DNA of 64,000 nucleotides from contig NZ_LWQT01000038.1 of the NCBI RefSeq assembly GCF_001650715.1, positions 62,001 to 126,000 on the forward strand, written 5' to 3'. Position numbers and translations under genes: made by a program. Shown piece after piece: positions 15,922 to 24,514 of this stretch. The notes below the pieces were generated by a model. That model ran no database searches. It saw only the letters and a program-made list of their open reading frames with translations, and was not told the origin of the DNA. Every line of letters begins with the position of its first letter. Within the stretch, counting starts at the first letter, position 1. The DNA comes from Paramagnetospirillum marisnigri (GTDB taxonomy: Bacteria > Pseudomonadota > Alphaproteobacteria > Rhodospirillales > Magnetospirillaceae).

Positions 15922-16451
15922 TACGATGCAGCGAAGAAGGATTCGAATGCAAAGGCGACATCACGCTTGCGCGTCCTGCGCGGCCTCAGCTTTTCTGCCA
16001 ACTTCACCTTAAACCAATCTCGGATCAGCGCTTGTGGGATATGGAGGTTTTCCCTCTCTTCGGCATCAGCCGAATTCCAAACTTGGCTCCACGGAGATCC
16101 GGGTGCGTGGGTTAGGTCAACCAGCGCCGATGTTGGCATCTTACCATAATGAGACCAAACGTCGTCGATCACCCGTTTGGCTCCGGCCGACAGCACGCGC
16201 TCGGCATCGGTTATAGGCATCATTGGCAGTGGATTGGCGCCCAGGAATCGGAACCGATGGCGAAGCTCCCTCACAACGGGGCCAAACTCATAAGCGTAGA
16301 TATCTTCCCGGAATAACTCACCATCGGCCAAGGCCAAATGCCAGCCCTGGCACAGATAAACGAGCTTTTGCAGTCCGAGTTGGGTCAGGGCCTCGCCGTT
16401 GGGCTTGTTGCCCTTCATGATCATGTAGTCAGCGACGAGATCTATGTTCAC
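15921..16451 (-). CDS. Panacea-domain (DUF4065, SocA/GepA-like) protein, putative antitoxin
   Basis: A 176-residue protein with a GTG start at 16451, 7 bases after GGAG. The N-terminal two thirds match the Panacea/DUF4065 domain: VADYMI, then LGLQKLVYLCQGWHLAL with GEL, then EDIYAYEFGPVVRELRH, the defining YAYxxGPV motif. Known members include phage GepA, Caulobacter SocA (a proteolytic adaptor antitoxin) and the PanA antitoxins. The C-terminal 60 residues are divergent and basic. It is the first gene of a two-gene reverse-strand operon at the prophage edge, downstream of the lysis genes, where prophages often carry accessory genes. Confidence 0.82.
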   Translation of the reverse strand: MNIDLVADYMIMKGNKPNGEALTQLGLQKLVYLCQGWHLALADGELFREDIYAYEFGPVVRELRHRFRFLGANPLPMMPITDAERVLSAGAKRVIDDVWSHYGKMPTSALVDLTHAPGSPWSQVWNSADAEERENLHIPQALIRDWFKVKLAEKLRPRRTRKRDVAFAFESFFAAS

Positions 16452-16830
16452 CGAACCGCCTCCGCAGGGGCAAAAATTGCGGGAAGAATTATACCTAAAA
16501 GTGCGGTCCCGGTCTACCTGTCCTCGTCCACCATCCGCGCTGCCATTAGCCGTGGCGAGTTGGATCTGGTGCCCGGCGAGCTGCTTTTTTGGTCTTCGGT
16601 GGCGGAGTCAAGCTGCCCGGCCTGATCGCCCGACGCGAAGCAGAGGTGGAGTTGTGGCGGCGGTGATCCGGGCGGCTTGTTCTCTTGCGCGGCGGAGGCT
16701 GTGGCGATTATGCGGGATAATCGTTTGAGCAAACGCCGTTGGCTTTTATTCCCCGAAACCCGCAGAAATGACTCGCGAAACCGTTATCTTGTGCGGGCCG
16801 TGGTCTATGATTTATGCGGTGTTGGAGGTC

Positions 16831-16886
16831 AGCGCCACTCGTTTACACCGAGAGGGTCGGCGGTTCGATCCCGTCACCGCCCACCA
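16831..16886 (+). repeat. Probable prophage attachment site: 3' fragment of tRNA-Val(TAC)
   Basis: The 56 bases read as the 3' part of a tRNA: anticodon arm CTCG-TTTACAC-CGAG (anticodon TAC), a T arm with GGTTCGATCC, the 3' acceptor strand ACCGCCC and the terminal ACCA. No matching GGGCGGT acceptor strand or D arm lies upstream, so it is not a full tRNA. Many integrases use the 3' end of a tRNA gene, rebuilding the intact gene on one side and leaving such a fragment on the other. The position at the end of the phage genes fits attR; the intact tRNA-Val should lie left of the window. The rest of the 463-base gap 16,452-16,914 shows no convincing gene. Confidence 0.7.
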
Positions 16887-16914
16887 AGCCTAGCGGCAAG
16901 ACCTAATTCCGGTA

Positions 16915-17715
16915 TCAGGCGAACAGGCTGAGAATGCTTGGGGTGGCGGCCGAGTGGCCCTTGGCGGTGCGGCCGTAGCCGGCCGCGTTGGCGGCACGGG
17001 CGTTGTCCAGCGCCAACTGCACCGATGCCAGGGCGCTTCCCGGCTTTGGGGCCGATGAGCGGGCCTCGTTAATCTTGTCATACGCCTCGATACCGGGATT
17101 GGCCTTGGCGGGCGAGGTCAACCCGCTGGCGGCCTGGAGCTGGTAGGTGGTGAGCTGGGTCTGCCCCACCGCCTGGGCGATGGTGCCGACCGCCTTGCGC
17201 AGCGATTCCAGGTCGGTCACCTCGATGGCCTTGCCGTCCTTGTCGGTCAGTCCCAGGGACTGGGAGTCCTGTCCCCGGCTAGTGATGTTCACCTTGGTGC
17301 CGTCGGAAGTGGAAACGGTGACGCCGCCGGGGTTGGAGGCCAGCAGGTTGGTGTCGCCGACCTTGGCGCTGTCGGTCTGCTTGTTGATGCTCGCCACCGC
17401 ATCCTTGATCTGCTGGTTGATGGCCTTGACCTGATCGGTGGTCAACTCCGTTCCCGGCTGGGTGGCGGCGGAAAGCTGCTCTTGCAGTTTGGAGAGTTCG
17501 GTGAACTGGTTGGTGGAGGCGGTGATCCCCTTGGAAACCGCTTCGGCCCCGGTCTTGGCGCCAACCTCCTTGCCACGCGGCGTATCGCCGGTGGTGGTCG
17601 AGGTCCGCGCCAGCCCTGGCCTGGAATCGAAGGTGACGGTTTTGGTCGCAGCCGTCGGCCGCACGGGCAGTGCGGAACTGGTGGAGGGGAAAAGCGCAGA
17701 AAAACCGACCATCAT
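16915..17715 (-). CDS. Uncharacterised Ala/Ser/Thr-rich protein
   Basis: A 266-residue protein. The start at 17715 (ATGATG) is chosen for its GGGAG site about 6 bases upstream; an earlier in-frame start at 17769 has none. No membrane segment or classic signal peptide is seen. Residues about 70-135 are Gln/Lys-rich helical (FTELSKLQEQLSAATQPG, then VKAINQQIKDAVASINKQ), followed by a beta-like stretch and a second helical part (LESLRKAVGTIAQAVGQTQLTTYQLQAASG). The makeup recalls flagellin-like or filament-associated proteins, but I find no diagnostic motif. It is the first chromosomal gene after the putative attachment site, 28 bases from it. Confidence 0.6.
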   Translation of the reverse strand: MMVGFSALFPSTSSALPVRPTAATKTVTFDSRPGLARTSTTTGDTPRGKEVGAKTGAEAVSKGITASTNQFTELSKLQEQLSAATQPGTELTTDQVKAINQQIKDAVASINKQTDSAKVGDTNLLASNPGGVTVSTSDGTKVNITSRGQDSQSLGLTDKDGKAIEVTDLESLRKAVGTIAQAVGQTQLTTYQLQAASGLTSPAKANPGIEAYDKINEARSSAPKPGSALASVQLALDNARAANAAGYGRTAKGHSAATPSILSLFA

Positions 17716-17799
17716 GGGTTCTCCCATCGAAGGAATAGCCACATTAACTCCATGTTTACTTTCTGGCAATCACGGTCATTACCTACCCGCCGATGCCCA

Positions 17800-19272
17800 T
17801 TATCGGCGCGGCCGGTAGAACCGACCCGACGCTCCCACCCGGTCCAGGACGTAGTGCTGGCGCAGCGCCTCGAAGGCCTCGGGCTGGAAGTCCACGTAAC
17901 GGGCGGGGATGCCGCGGGTTCCCGGGATGTCGTCCTCGGGATGGGGCGGCGGATCGGTGATCTGCACCACCGCGATCTCCTGGCGCTCCAGCATGCCGGT
18001 CAGGGTATCGGTGGGCAGCCGGCCGAAGGTCATGGCCTGCATCATGTTGACCGGGTCGTAGAAGGCGGGCTTGCCCGCCCTCAGGCAGACCAGATGGGAA
18101 TGACACAGCGCGGTGCCGGGGATGGCCGCCACATAGGCCACATCCTCCGCGAACATTTTTTCCCGTTCGTCCATGTCGCCCAGCAGTTCGACACCCAGGC
18201 GGCCCAGGCAGAAGGGAGAATAGAAGATGATCCCGGCATGGATGGCCAGGGCCAGGGCGGCGCGTGCCCGGGGGATGCCGACCAGATGCGGCGCCAGCCC
18301 GGCCCCCATGGACAGGGCCACCAGCACGTCGAAGAAGACGTTGATATCGGTTCCGGCCCCACCCGAGAAAAAGATGGCCAGGACCCAGGCGATGCCCAGC
18401 TGCGCCAGCACAAGGCGGGCGGGCCGCTGCTTGCGGGCGTGGAGCAGCGCCAGCCCGACCACCGCCATGGCGGCCTGGACCTGACCCAGCACCTCGATGG
18501 TGAACAGGAAGGCGCGGGCCTCCTCCCAGGTGCGGCGGGCCAGTAACTGGGTGAAGAAGGCCGGACCCGCCAGGCCCCAGACCACGGCGAAGGCCAACCC
18601 CGCCAGCACCGCGCCCGAGGCCAGATAGGCGGCGCGGCTGCGGGCATTGCCCCGGATCAGGACGTCCAGGCTGACCAGCAGCGGAATGCAGACGACGCTG
18701 TGCTTGGTCATCACCCCCAGGGCGAACAGCCCGGCGGTGACCACGGCGCGCCGGGCACCGGGTGGCCCCGCCAGATGGACGGCGAGGCCGAGGCTCATCA
18801 GGGCGAGGCCGAGGAATTGCGGATTGTCCTTGCCCACATAATCGACGCCCAGGGTGCTGAACAGGCCGACGCAGGTGACGGCGCCGAACAGGGCGTCGAG
18901 GCGCGAGCCGCCGCCCGAGCGCACCACCGAGGCCACCGACAGGCAGATGGCGGCGAAGGCGAGCAGCGATACCCAGCGGCCAACCATGACCACGTCGCCC
19001 AGCAGCGCCGACAGCCAGCCCACCAGATAAAAGGACAGCGGCGGGTAGTTGTTGAAGAAGTAGGGCGAGCCACCGTCGTAGAGCGATTGCCCGGCCAGGG
19101 CGCGGAGCTGGTGATAGGCGTTCCAACCCTCGGTATTGTCGATCTCGAAGGTGAAGGCCATGCGGGCCAGCGGATAGGCCAGCAGCAGCGCCGCCAATCC
19201 GCCGAGACCGAGGACCGTCAGGCGATAGGACCGCTGACCGGAGGCGGCATCCGGCTGGCCTGATTTGATCAT
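17800..19272 (-). CDS. Polytopic membrane protein, GT-C (ArnT/PMT-like) glycosyltransferase candidate
   Basis: About 490 residues from ATG 19272. The upstream part of the open frame crosses an inverted repeat and is excluded. A first membrane helix (LTVLGLGGLAALLLAYPLARMAF) is followed by a periplasmic loop with FEIDNTEGWNAYHQLRALAGQSLYD, then YFFNNYPPLSFYLVGW. An acidic first loop and a following NYPPLSF-type motif are typical of GT-C enzymes that use polyprenyl-phosphate sugars. Around ten membrane segments follow, and the C-terminal 110 residues are soluble. The substrate cannot be told. It is transcribed away from tRNA-Asp and the nuo operon. Confidence 0.65.
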   Translation of the reverse strand: MIKSGQPDAASGQRSYRLTVLGLGGLAALLLAYPLARMAFTFEIDNTEGWNAYHQLRALAGQSLYDGGSPYFFNNYPPLSFYLVGWLSALLGDVVMVGRWVSLLAFAAICLSVASVVRSGGGSRLDALFGAVTCVGLFSTLGVDYVGKDNPQFLGLALMSLGLAVHLAGPPGARRAVVTAGLFALGVMTKHSVVCIPLLVSLDVLIRGNARSRAAYLASGAVLAGLAFAVVWGLAGPAFFTQLLARRTWEEARAFLFTIEVLGQVQAAMAVVGLALLHARKQRPARLVLAQLGIAWVLAIFFSGGAGTDINVFFDVLVALSMGAGLAPHLVGIPRARAALALAIHAGIIFYSPFCLGRLGVELLGDMDEREKMFAEDVAYVAAIPGTALCHSHLVCLRAGKPAFYDPVNMMQAMTFGRLPTDTLTGMLERQEIAVVQITDPPPHPEDDIPGTRGIPARYVDFQPEAFEALRQHYVLDRVGASGRFYRPRR

Positions 19273-19314
19273 GAAACCCGGTTTCCCCCAGAGTGCGACG
19301 TCGGGTCCGTCCCA

Positions 19315-19366
19315 GTGCGCGGATATATTAAGACGATGCAACGTGCATCCGAATATATCCGCGCAC
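19315..19366. repeat. Perfect inverted repeat with 15-bp arms
   Basis: Arms GTGCGCGGATATATT (19315-19329) and AATATATCCGCGCAC (19352-19366) are exact reverse complements. The 22-base interior holds a second small palindrome, GATGCA-ACG-TGCATC. It lies in the 290-base gap between the membrane protein start and tRNA-Asp, 43 bases upstream of that start. It could be an operator, a cruciform or the scar of a small mobile element. Confidence 0.75.
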
Positions 19367-19380
19367 AACCCATTGATATT

Positions 19381-19437
19381 GTGGTCCGATCCAGACAGAC
19401 GGCTCTTGCCGATAACCCTCCGTCTGGATCGGACCAC
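19381..19437. repeat. Inverted repeat with 16-bp perfect arms
   Basis: Arms GTGGTCCGATCCAGAC (19381-19396) and GTCTGGATCGGACCAC (19422-19437) are exact reverse complements with a 25-base spacer. It follows the previous palindrome by 14 bases. No T tract follows on either strand, so it is not a standard terminator. REP-like element or operator are both possible. Confidence 0.72.
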
Positions 19438-19562
19438 CAGGGCTGCTTCCCACATTTTCCGCAGCACAGGCAAGCGGAAAAAGCTGGGATGGCCGGGCTT
19501 GTTCGCTTGACAGGCCCTGGGGGGTGGATTACACCCCTCCTACCCACGCGGGTGGCCGCGGA

Positions 19563-19639
<77 letters not shown>

Positions 19640-19881
19640 TCCCGCCTCCAGTCCGGTTCCTTCGCGAGGGGCGAGGTGGACCGGAGCGGGTCCGTTTGTG
19701 TTTGTCTGTTGCAGGAGGGGGCTCCTCATTCGACCTTCGCGATTCGTCGCCTGATCCCCCCGATCCGCCTTGGCATGATTCTAATTGCCTTGCGCGGAGC
19801 CCGGCCGATGCGGATTATGCGGCGAGACGGATGTCGATGATGGCCTCCGGTTGGAAGACCTCTTGAGCTAGGGCAGGAACG

Positions 19882-20247
19882 ATGGAAGCTTGGCTGCTCG
19901 AATATCTGCCGATCCTGATTTTCCTCGGCATCGCCATCGTGATCGCGGCGATCTGCATCGGGGCGTCGTGGATCGTGGCCCGCCAGAAGCCCGACACCGA
20001 AAAGGCCTCGGCCTATGAATGCGGCTTCGACGCCTTCGGCGACGCCCGTTCCAAATTCGAGGTGCGGTTCTATCTGGTCGCCATCCTCTTCATCATCTTC
20101 GACCTGGAAGTGGCCTTCCTGTTCCCCTGGGCGGTGACGCTCGGCAAGATCGGCCTGTTTGGCTTCTGGTCCATGATGGTGTTCCTGGCCGTGCTGACCA
20201 TCGGCTTCATCTATGAATGGCGAAAGGGAGCCTTGGAATGGGAGTGA
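19882..20247 (+). CDS. nuoA: NADH-quinone oxidoreductase subunit A
   Basis: A 121-residue membrane subunit of complex I with three membrane helices. The conserved loop [21 protein letters not shown], followed by [15 protein letters not shown], is diagnostic; this loop lies near the quinone entrance in known structures. ATG 19882 follows AGGAACG. It opens the 14-gene complex I operon, in a gap of about 240 bases after tRNA-Asp that should contain the promoter, although I see no clear -35/-10 pair. The end overlaps nuoB. Confidence 0.96.
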   Translation: MEAWLLEYLPILIFLGIAIVIAAICIGASWIVARQKPDTEKASAYECGFDAFGDARSKFEVRFYLVAILFIIFDLEVAFLFPWAVTLGKIGLFGFWSMMVFLAVLTIGFIYEWRKGALEWE

Positions 20248-20804
20248 ACCCGTCCTCCAGCGGTATCATGACGCCCGACCACGCGGCGCCGCTGCCTCCC
20301 GGCGCGGCGCAGGACGCGTTGCTGAAGGCCGTCACCACCGAGATTTCCGACAAGGGCTTCGTGCTGGCCTCGGTCGACGCGGTGGTCAACTGGGCGCGGA
20401 CCGGCAGCCTGTGGCCCATGACCTTCGGTCTGGCCTGCTGCGCCGTGGAAATGATGCATGCGGGCTGTTCGCGCTATGACATGGACCGCTTCGGCGTCGT
20501 GTTCCGCCCCAGCCCGCGCCAGTCCGACCTGATGATCGTGGCGGGCACCCTGACCAACAAGATGGCCCCGGCTCTGCGGCGCGTCTATGACCAGATGGCC
20601 GAGCCCCGCTGGGTGATCTCCATGGGGTCGTGCGCCAATGGCGGCGGCTATTATCACTATTCCTATTCGGTGGTTCGGGGCTGCGACCGCATCGTGCCGG
20701 TGGACATCTATGTTCCGGGCTGCCCCCCATCCGCCGAGGCGCTGATGTACGGCATCCTGCAGTTGCAGAAGAAGATCCGCCGCACCGGCTCCATTCTCCG
20801 ATAG
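20238..20804 (+). CDS. nuoB: NADH-quinone oxidoreductase subunit B
   Basis: A 188-residue peripheral subunit that carries the last iron-sulfur cluster (N2), which passes electrons to quinone. The cluster ligands are all present: the adjacent Cys pair in [10 protein letters not shown], Cys in [12 protein letters not shown] and Cys in [15 protein letters not shown] 20238 is favoured for its GGGAG site 9 bases upstream and for agreement with family length; an in-frame ATG at 20217 lies further inside nuoA. It overlaps nuoA by 10 bases. Confidence 0.95.
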   Translation: MGVNPSSSGIMTPDHAAPLPPGAAQDALLKAVTTEISDKGFVLASVDAVVNWARTGSLWPMTFGLACCAVEMMHAGCSRYDMDRFGVVFRPSPRQSDLMIVAGTLTNKMAPALRRVYDQMAEPRWVISMGSCANGGGYYHYSYSVVRGCDRIVPVDIYVPGCPPSAEALMYGILQLQKKIRRTGSILR

Positions 20805-20829
20805 CGCCTGAACGAGGGACGGCCCAAAG

Positions 20830-21429
20830 ATGACGCAAGCGCTGAAGGATCTGGGTGAGTACATCGCCCAAGCCCTGCCCCAGGACGTGCTGGGCACCGA
20901 GGTCAACCGCTGCGGCGAGTTGGTGATCGAGGCTCGCGCCGCCTCCATCGTGAAGGTGGCCACCTTCCTCCGCGATGATACCGGCTGCCTGTTCAAGCAG
21001 CTGATGGATGTCTGCGGTGTCGACTGGCCGGGGCGCGAACAGCGCTTCGACGTGGTCTACAACTTCCTGTCCATGAAGCACAATCAGCGCGTCCGGGTGA
21101 AGGTCGCCACCGACGAGGAGACCCCGGTCCCCTCCGTCACCGGCGTTTTCAGCTCGGCGGGCTGGTTCGAGCGCGAGGTGTGGGACATGTACGGCGTGAC
21201 CTTCTCGGGCCACCCCGACCTGCGCCGCATCCTGTCGGATTACGGCTTCGAGGGCCATGCCCTGCGCAAGGACTTCCCGCTGACCGGCTATGTGGAAATG
21301 CGCTACGACGACGAGGCCAAGAAAGTGGTCTACGAGCCGGTGAAGCTGACCCAGGATTTCCGCAGCTTCGATTTCCTGTCCCCCTGGGAAGGTCCGGGCC
21401 TGCTGCCCGGCGATGAGAAGGCGAGCTGA
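20830..21429 (+). CDS. nuoC: NADH-quinone oxidoreductase subunit C
   Basis: A 199-residue peripheral arm subunit (30 kDa type). It includes the conserved [20 protein letters not shown], then [27 protein letters not shown] and [24 protein letters not shown]. It is separate from nuoD, unlike the fused nuoCD of Escherichia coli; this is the usual alphaproteobacterial arrangement. The start follows a 25-base gap with an AGGGACGG-type ribosome site. Confidence 0.95.
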   Translation: MTQALKDLGEYIAQALPQDVLGTEVNRCGELVIEARAASIVKVATFLRDDTGCLFKQLMDVCGVDWPGREQRFDVVYNFLSMKHNQRVRVKVATDEETPVPSVTGVFSSAGWFEREVWDMYGVTFSGHPDLRRILSDYGFEGHALRKDFPLTGYVEMRYDDEAKKVVYEPVKLTQDFRSFDFLSPWEGPGLLPGDEKAS

Positions 21430-21430
21430 G

Positions 21431-22609
21431 ATGGCCGAATCCCAGATCCAGAACTACACCATCAATTTCGGTCCGCAGCATCCGGCCGCTCACGGCGTGT
21501 TGCGCCTGATCCTGGAGATGTCGGGCGAGGTGGTCGACCGCGCCGATCCCCATGTGGGTCTGCTGCATCGCGGCACCGAGAAGCTGATCGAACACAAGAC
21601 CTACATGCAGGCGACGCCGTATTTCGATCGCCTGGACTATGTGGGCACCATGAACCAGGAGCATGCCTTCGTGCTGGCCACGGAGAATCTGCTGGGCATC
21701 GACATTCCGCTGCGCGCCAAGTTCATCCGGACGCTCTATGACGAGATCGGCCGCATCCTGAACCATCTGCTTAACGTCACCGCCTTCATCTTCGACGTGG
21801 GCGGCATGACGCCGCTGCTCTACGGCTTCGAGGAGCGCGAGAAGCTGATGGAGTTCTACGAGCGGGTCTGCGGCGCGCGGCTGCACGCCAATTACTACCG
21901 CATCGGCGGCGTCTCGGCCGATCTGCCCGACGGGCTGATCGAGGACATCGCCGCCTGGTGCGAGACCTTCCCGGCCGTGCTCGACGACATCGAGACCCTG
22001 GCCACCGAGAACCGCATCTTCAAGCAGCGCGTGGTCGATATCGGCACCGTGACAGCCGAACAGGCGCTGGACTGGGGCTTCACCGGTCCCAATCTGCGCG
22101 CCTCGGGCATCGCCTGGGACCTGCGCAAGTCGCAGCCCTACGAGGTCTACGACCAGATGGATTTCGACATTCCGGTGGGCAAGAACGGCGACGGCTACGA
22201 CCGCTATCTGGTCCGCGTGCTGGAAATGCGCGAATCCGTCAAGATCATGAAGCAGTGCATCGCCAAGATGCCCGGCGGCCCGGTCAAGGTGGAAAGCGCC
22301 AAGATTTCGCCGCCGCCGCGCGCCGAGATGAAGCGGTCCATGGAATCGCTGATCCACCACTTCAAGCTGTTCACCGAGGGCTTCCACGTCCCGGCCGGCG
22401 AGACCTATACCGCCATCGAGGCCCCCAAGGGCGAGTTCGCGGTCTATCTGGTCTCGGACGGCACCGGCAAGCCCTATCGCTGCAAGATCCGTCCGCCGGG
22501 ATACGTCCATCTGCAGGCGCTGGAAATGATGTCCAAGGGACACATGCTGGCGGATGTGGTGGCCAATATCGGCTCCATCGACATCGTTTTCGGCGAGATC
22601 GACCGATGA
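21431..22609 (+). CDS. nuoD: NADH-quinone oxidoreductase subunit D
   Basis: A 392-residue subunit (49 kDa type) that forms the quinone pocket with NuoB. The start ATG 21431 sits one base after the nuoC stop; an in-frame start at 21413 lies inside nuoC and adds no conserved sequence. Conserved parts include [21 protein letters not shown] with the key His, [24 protein letters not shown] and the C-terminal [25 protein letters not shown]. It overlaps nuoE by 4 bases (ATGA). Confidence 0.96.
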   Translation: MAESQIQNYTINFGPQHPAAHGVLRLILEMSGEVVDRADPHVGLLHRGTEKLIEHKTYMQATPYFDRLDYVGTMNQEHAFVLATENLLGIDIPLRAKFIRTLYDEIGRILNHLLNVTAFIFDVGGMTPLLYGFEEREKLMEFYERVCGARLHANYYRIGGVSADLPDGLIEDIAAWCETFPAVLDDIETLATENRIFKQRVVDIGTVTAEQALDWGFTGPNLRASGIAWDLRKSQPYEVYDQMDFDIPVGKNGDGYDRYLVRVLEMRESVKIMKQCIAKMPGGPVKVESAKISPPPRAEMKRSMESLIHHFKLFTEGFHVPAGETYTAIEAPKGEFAVYLVSDGTGKPYRCKIRPPGYVHLQALEMMSKGHMLADVVANIGSIDIVFGEIDR

Positions 22610-23214
22610 GTGACATGACCTACGAACCCGAAAGCTTCGCCTTCACTCCGGAATACCTGGAAAAGGCCAAGGCCTTCGTCGCCAAATACCCCGCCGGGCG
22701 CCAGCAGAGCGCGGTGATGCCGCTGCTCGACTTGGCCCAGCGCCAGGAAGGCTGGGTCAGCCGCGCCGCCATGGAAGTGATCGCGACCATGCTGGACATG
22801 GCCCCGATCCGGGTGGAGGAGGTGGCCACCTTCTACACCATGTACAACCGCAAGCCGGTGGGTAAGTTCCACGTCCAGGTCTGCACCAACCTGCCTTGCA
22901 TGCTGCGCGGCTCCGACGACGTGGTCGCGGCGGCCAAGGAAGCGCTGGGCGTCGGTTTCGGCGACATGACCAAGGACGGGCTGTTCACGCTGTCCGAGGT
23001 GGAATGCCTGGGCGCCTGCGTCAACGCGCCCATGATGCAGATCAACGACGACTACTACGAGGACCTGACCGCCGAGACCACCAAGGCGGTGCTGGAGGCC
23101 TTCAAGCGGGGCGAGACGCCGAAGCCCGGCCCGCAGAACGGCCGTCAGTTCTCGTGCCCGGCCGGTGGCCCTACCAGCCTGACCGAGTTGAAGTTCGAGG
23201 GGGGGAAGGCCTGA
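22606..23214 (+). CDS. nuoE: NADH-quinone oxidoreductase subunit E
   Basis: A 202-residue subunit (24 kDa type) holding the [2Fe-2S] cluster N1a. The ligands are in [11 protein letters not shown] and [14 protein letters not shown]. The N-terminal helical domain has [21 protein letters not shown] and [10 protein letters not shown], both family-typical. The C-terminal 30 residues form a Gly/Pro-rich extension seen in alphaproteobacteria. ATG 22606 overlaps the nuoD stop. Confidence 0.95.
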   Translation: MSDMTYEPESFAFTPEYLEKAKAFVAKYPAGRQQSAVMPLLDLAQRQEGWVSRAAMEVIATMLDMAPIRVEEVATFYTMYNRKPVGKFHVQVCTNLPCMLRGSDDVVAAAKEALGVGFGDMTKDGLFTLSEVECLGACVNAPMMQINDDYYEDLTAETTKAVLEAFKRGETPKPGPQNGRQFSCPAGGPTSLTELKFEGGKA

Positions 23215-24497
23215 TGCTGCGCGACTCCGATAGGATCTTCACCAATCTCTACGGCATCCACGACTGGACCCTGAAGGGCGCGCGCTCGCGCGGCGACTGG
23301 GACAACACCAAGGCGATCCTCGACAAGGGCCGCGACTGGATCATCGACGAGATGAAGAATTCCGGTCTGCGCGGCCGTGGCGGCGCCGGTTTCCCCACCG
23401 GCGTCAAGTGGTCATTCATGCCCAAGACCGAAGGCCCCCGGCCGCACTACCTCGTCATCAACGCCGACGAGGGTGAGCCCGGCACCTGCAAGGACCGCGA
23501 GATGATGCGGTTCGACCCCCACAAGCTGATCGAGGGCGCGCTGATCGCCTCCTTCGCCATCGGGGCGCATGCGGCCTATATCTATATCCGTGGCGAGTTC
23601 GTGCGCGAGGCCGAGCATCTCAACCACGCCATCGACGAGGCCCGCGCCGCCGGTCTGATCGGCCCCAATGCCTGCGGTTCGGGCTGGGACTGCGAGGTCT
23701 ATGTCCATCGCGGCGCCGGGGCCTATATCTGCGGCGAGGAATCGGCGCTGATCGAAAGCCTGGAAGGCAAGAAGGGCCAGCCCCGCCTGAAGCCGCCATT
23801 CCCGGCGGGTGTCGGCCTCTATGGCTGCCCCACCACCGTCAACAACGTGGAATCCATCGCCGTCGCCCCCACCATCCTGCGGCGCGGCGCCTCCTGGTTC
23901 GCCGGTCTGGGCAAGCCCAACAACACCGGCACCAAGGTTTTCTGCATCTCCGGCCACGTCAACACCCCGTGTAACGTGGAAGAGGAGATGGGCATTCCGC
24001 TGAAGGAGCTGATCGAGAAGCATGCCGGTGGCGTGCGCGGCGGTTGGGACAACCTGCTGGCCATCATCCCCGGCGGTTCCTCGGTGCCCATGCTGAACAA
24101 GCAGCAGTGCGAGGAAGTCACCATGGACTTCGACGCGCTGCGCGCCATGCGCTCGGGTCTGGGCACGGCGGCCGTGATCGTGATGGACAAGTCCACCGAT
24201 CTGGTGCGCGGCATCGCCCGGCTGTCCAAGTTCTACTGGCATGAAAGCTGCGGCCAGTGCACGCCCTGCCGCGAAGGCACCGGCTGGATGGCCCGCATGA
24301 TGCAGCGGATGATCACCGGCAATGCCGAACTGTCGGAAATCGACCTGCTGGAAGAGATTTCCAAGCAGATCGAAGGCCACACCATTTGCGCCCTGGGCGA
24401 CGCGGCCGCCTGGCCGGTCCAGGGTCTGATCCGCACCTTCCGTCCCGAACTTGAGCGCCGCATCCTTGAGCGCCAAGCCAAGACCCGCGCGGCCTGA
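23214..24497 (+). CDS. nuoF: NADH-quinone oxidoreductase subunit F (NADH/FMN site)
   Basis: A 427-residue subunit (51 kDa type) that oxidises NADH and holds FMN and cluster N3. Seen are the nucleotide-binding [16 protein letters not shown], the FMN region [15 protein letters not shown], the conserved [20 protein letters not shown], and the N3 ligands in [16 protein letters not shown] plus a downstream Cys in [13 protein letters not shown] 23214 shares a base with the nuoE stop (TGATG), so the two are coupled. Confidence 0.97.
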   Translation: MLRDSDRIFTNLYGIHDWTLKGARSRGDWDNTKAILDKGRDWIIDEMKNSGLRGRGGAGFPTGVKWSFMPKTEGPRPHYLVINADEGEPGTCKDREMMRFDPHKLIEGALIASFAIGAHAAYIYIRGEFVREAEHLNHAIDEARAAGLIGPNACGSGWDCEVYVHRGAGAYICGEESALIESLEGKKGQPRLKPPFPAGVGLYGCPTTVNNVESIAVAPTILRRGASWFAGLGKPNNTGTKVFCISGHVNTPCNVEEEMGIPLKELIEKHAGGVRGGWDNLLAIIPGGSSVPMLNKQQCEEVTMDFDALRAMRSGLGTAAVIVMDKSTDLVRGIARLSKFYWHESCGQCTPCREGTGWMARMMQRMITGNAELSEIDLLEEISKQIEGHTICALGDAAAWPVQGLIRTFRPELERRILERQAKTRAA

Positions 24498-24514
24498 GAA
24501 GAGAGAAGACGGCA

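Noticed and set aside
16338-16732. Overlapping short open frames between the Panacea gene and the attachment site
   Set aside because: No ribosome site or recognisable pattern; one stretch (KLPGLIARREAEVELW) looks protein-like but has no start and could be a remnant of a lost gene.
16811-16886. A complete tRNA-Val gene at the attachment site
   Set aside because: The 5' acceptor strand GGGCGGT and a D arm are missing; only the 3' part is intact.
19740-19881. Possible sigma-54 or sigma-70 promoter before nuoA (TTGGCATGATTCTAATTGC)
   Set aside because: The spacing fits neither the GG-N10-GC rule nor a 16-18 base -35/-10 gap.
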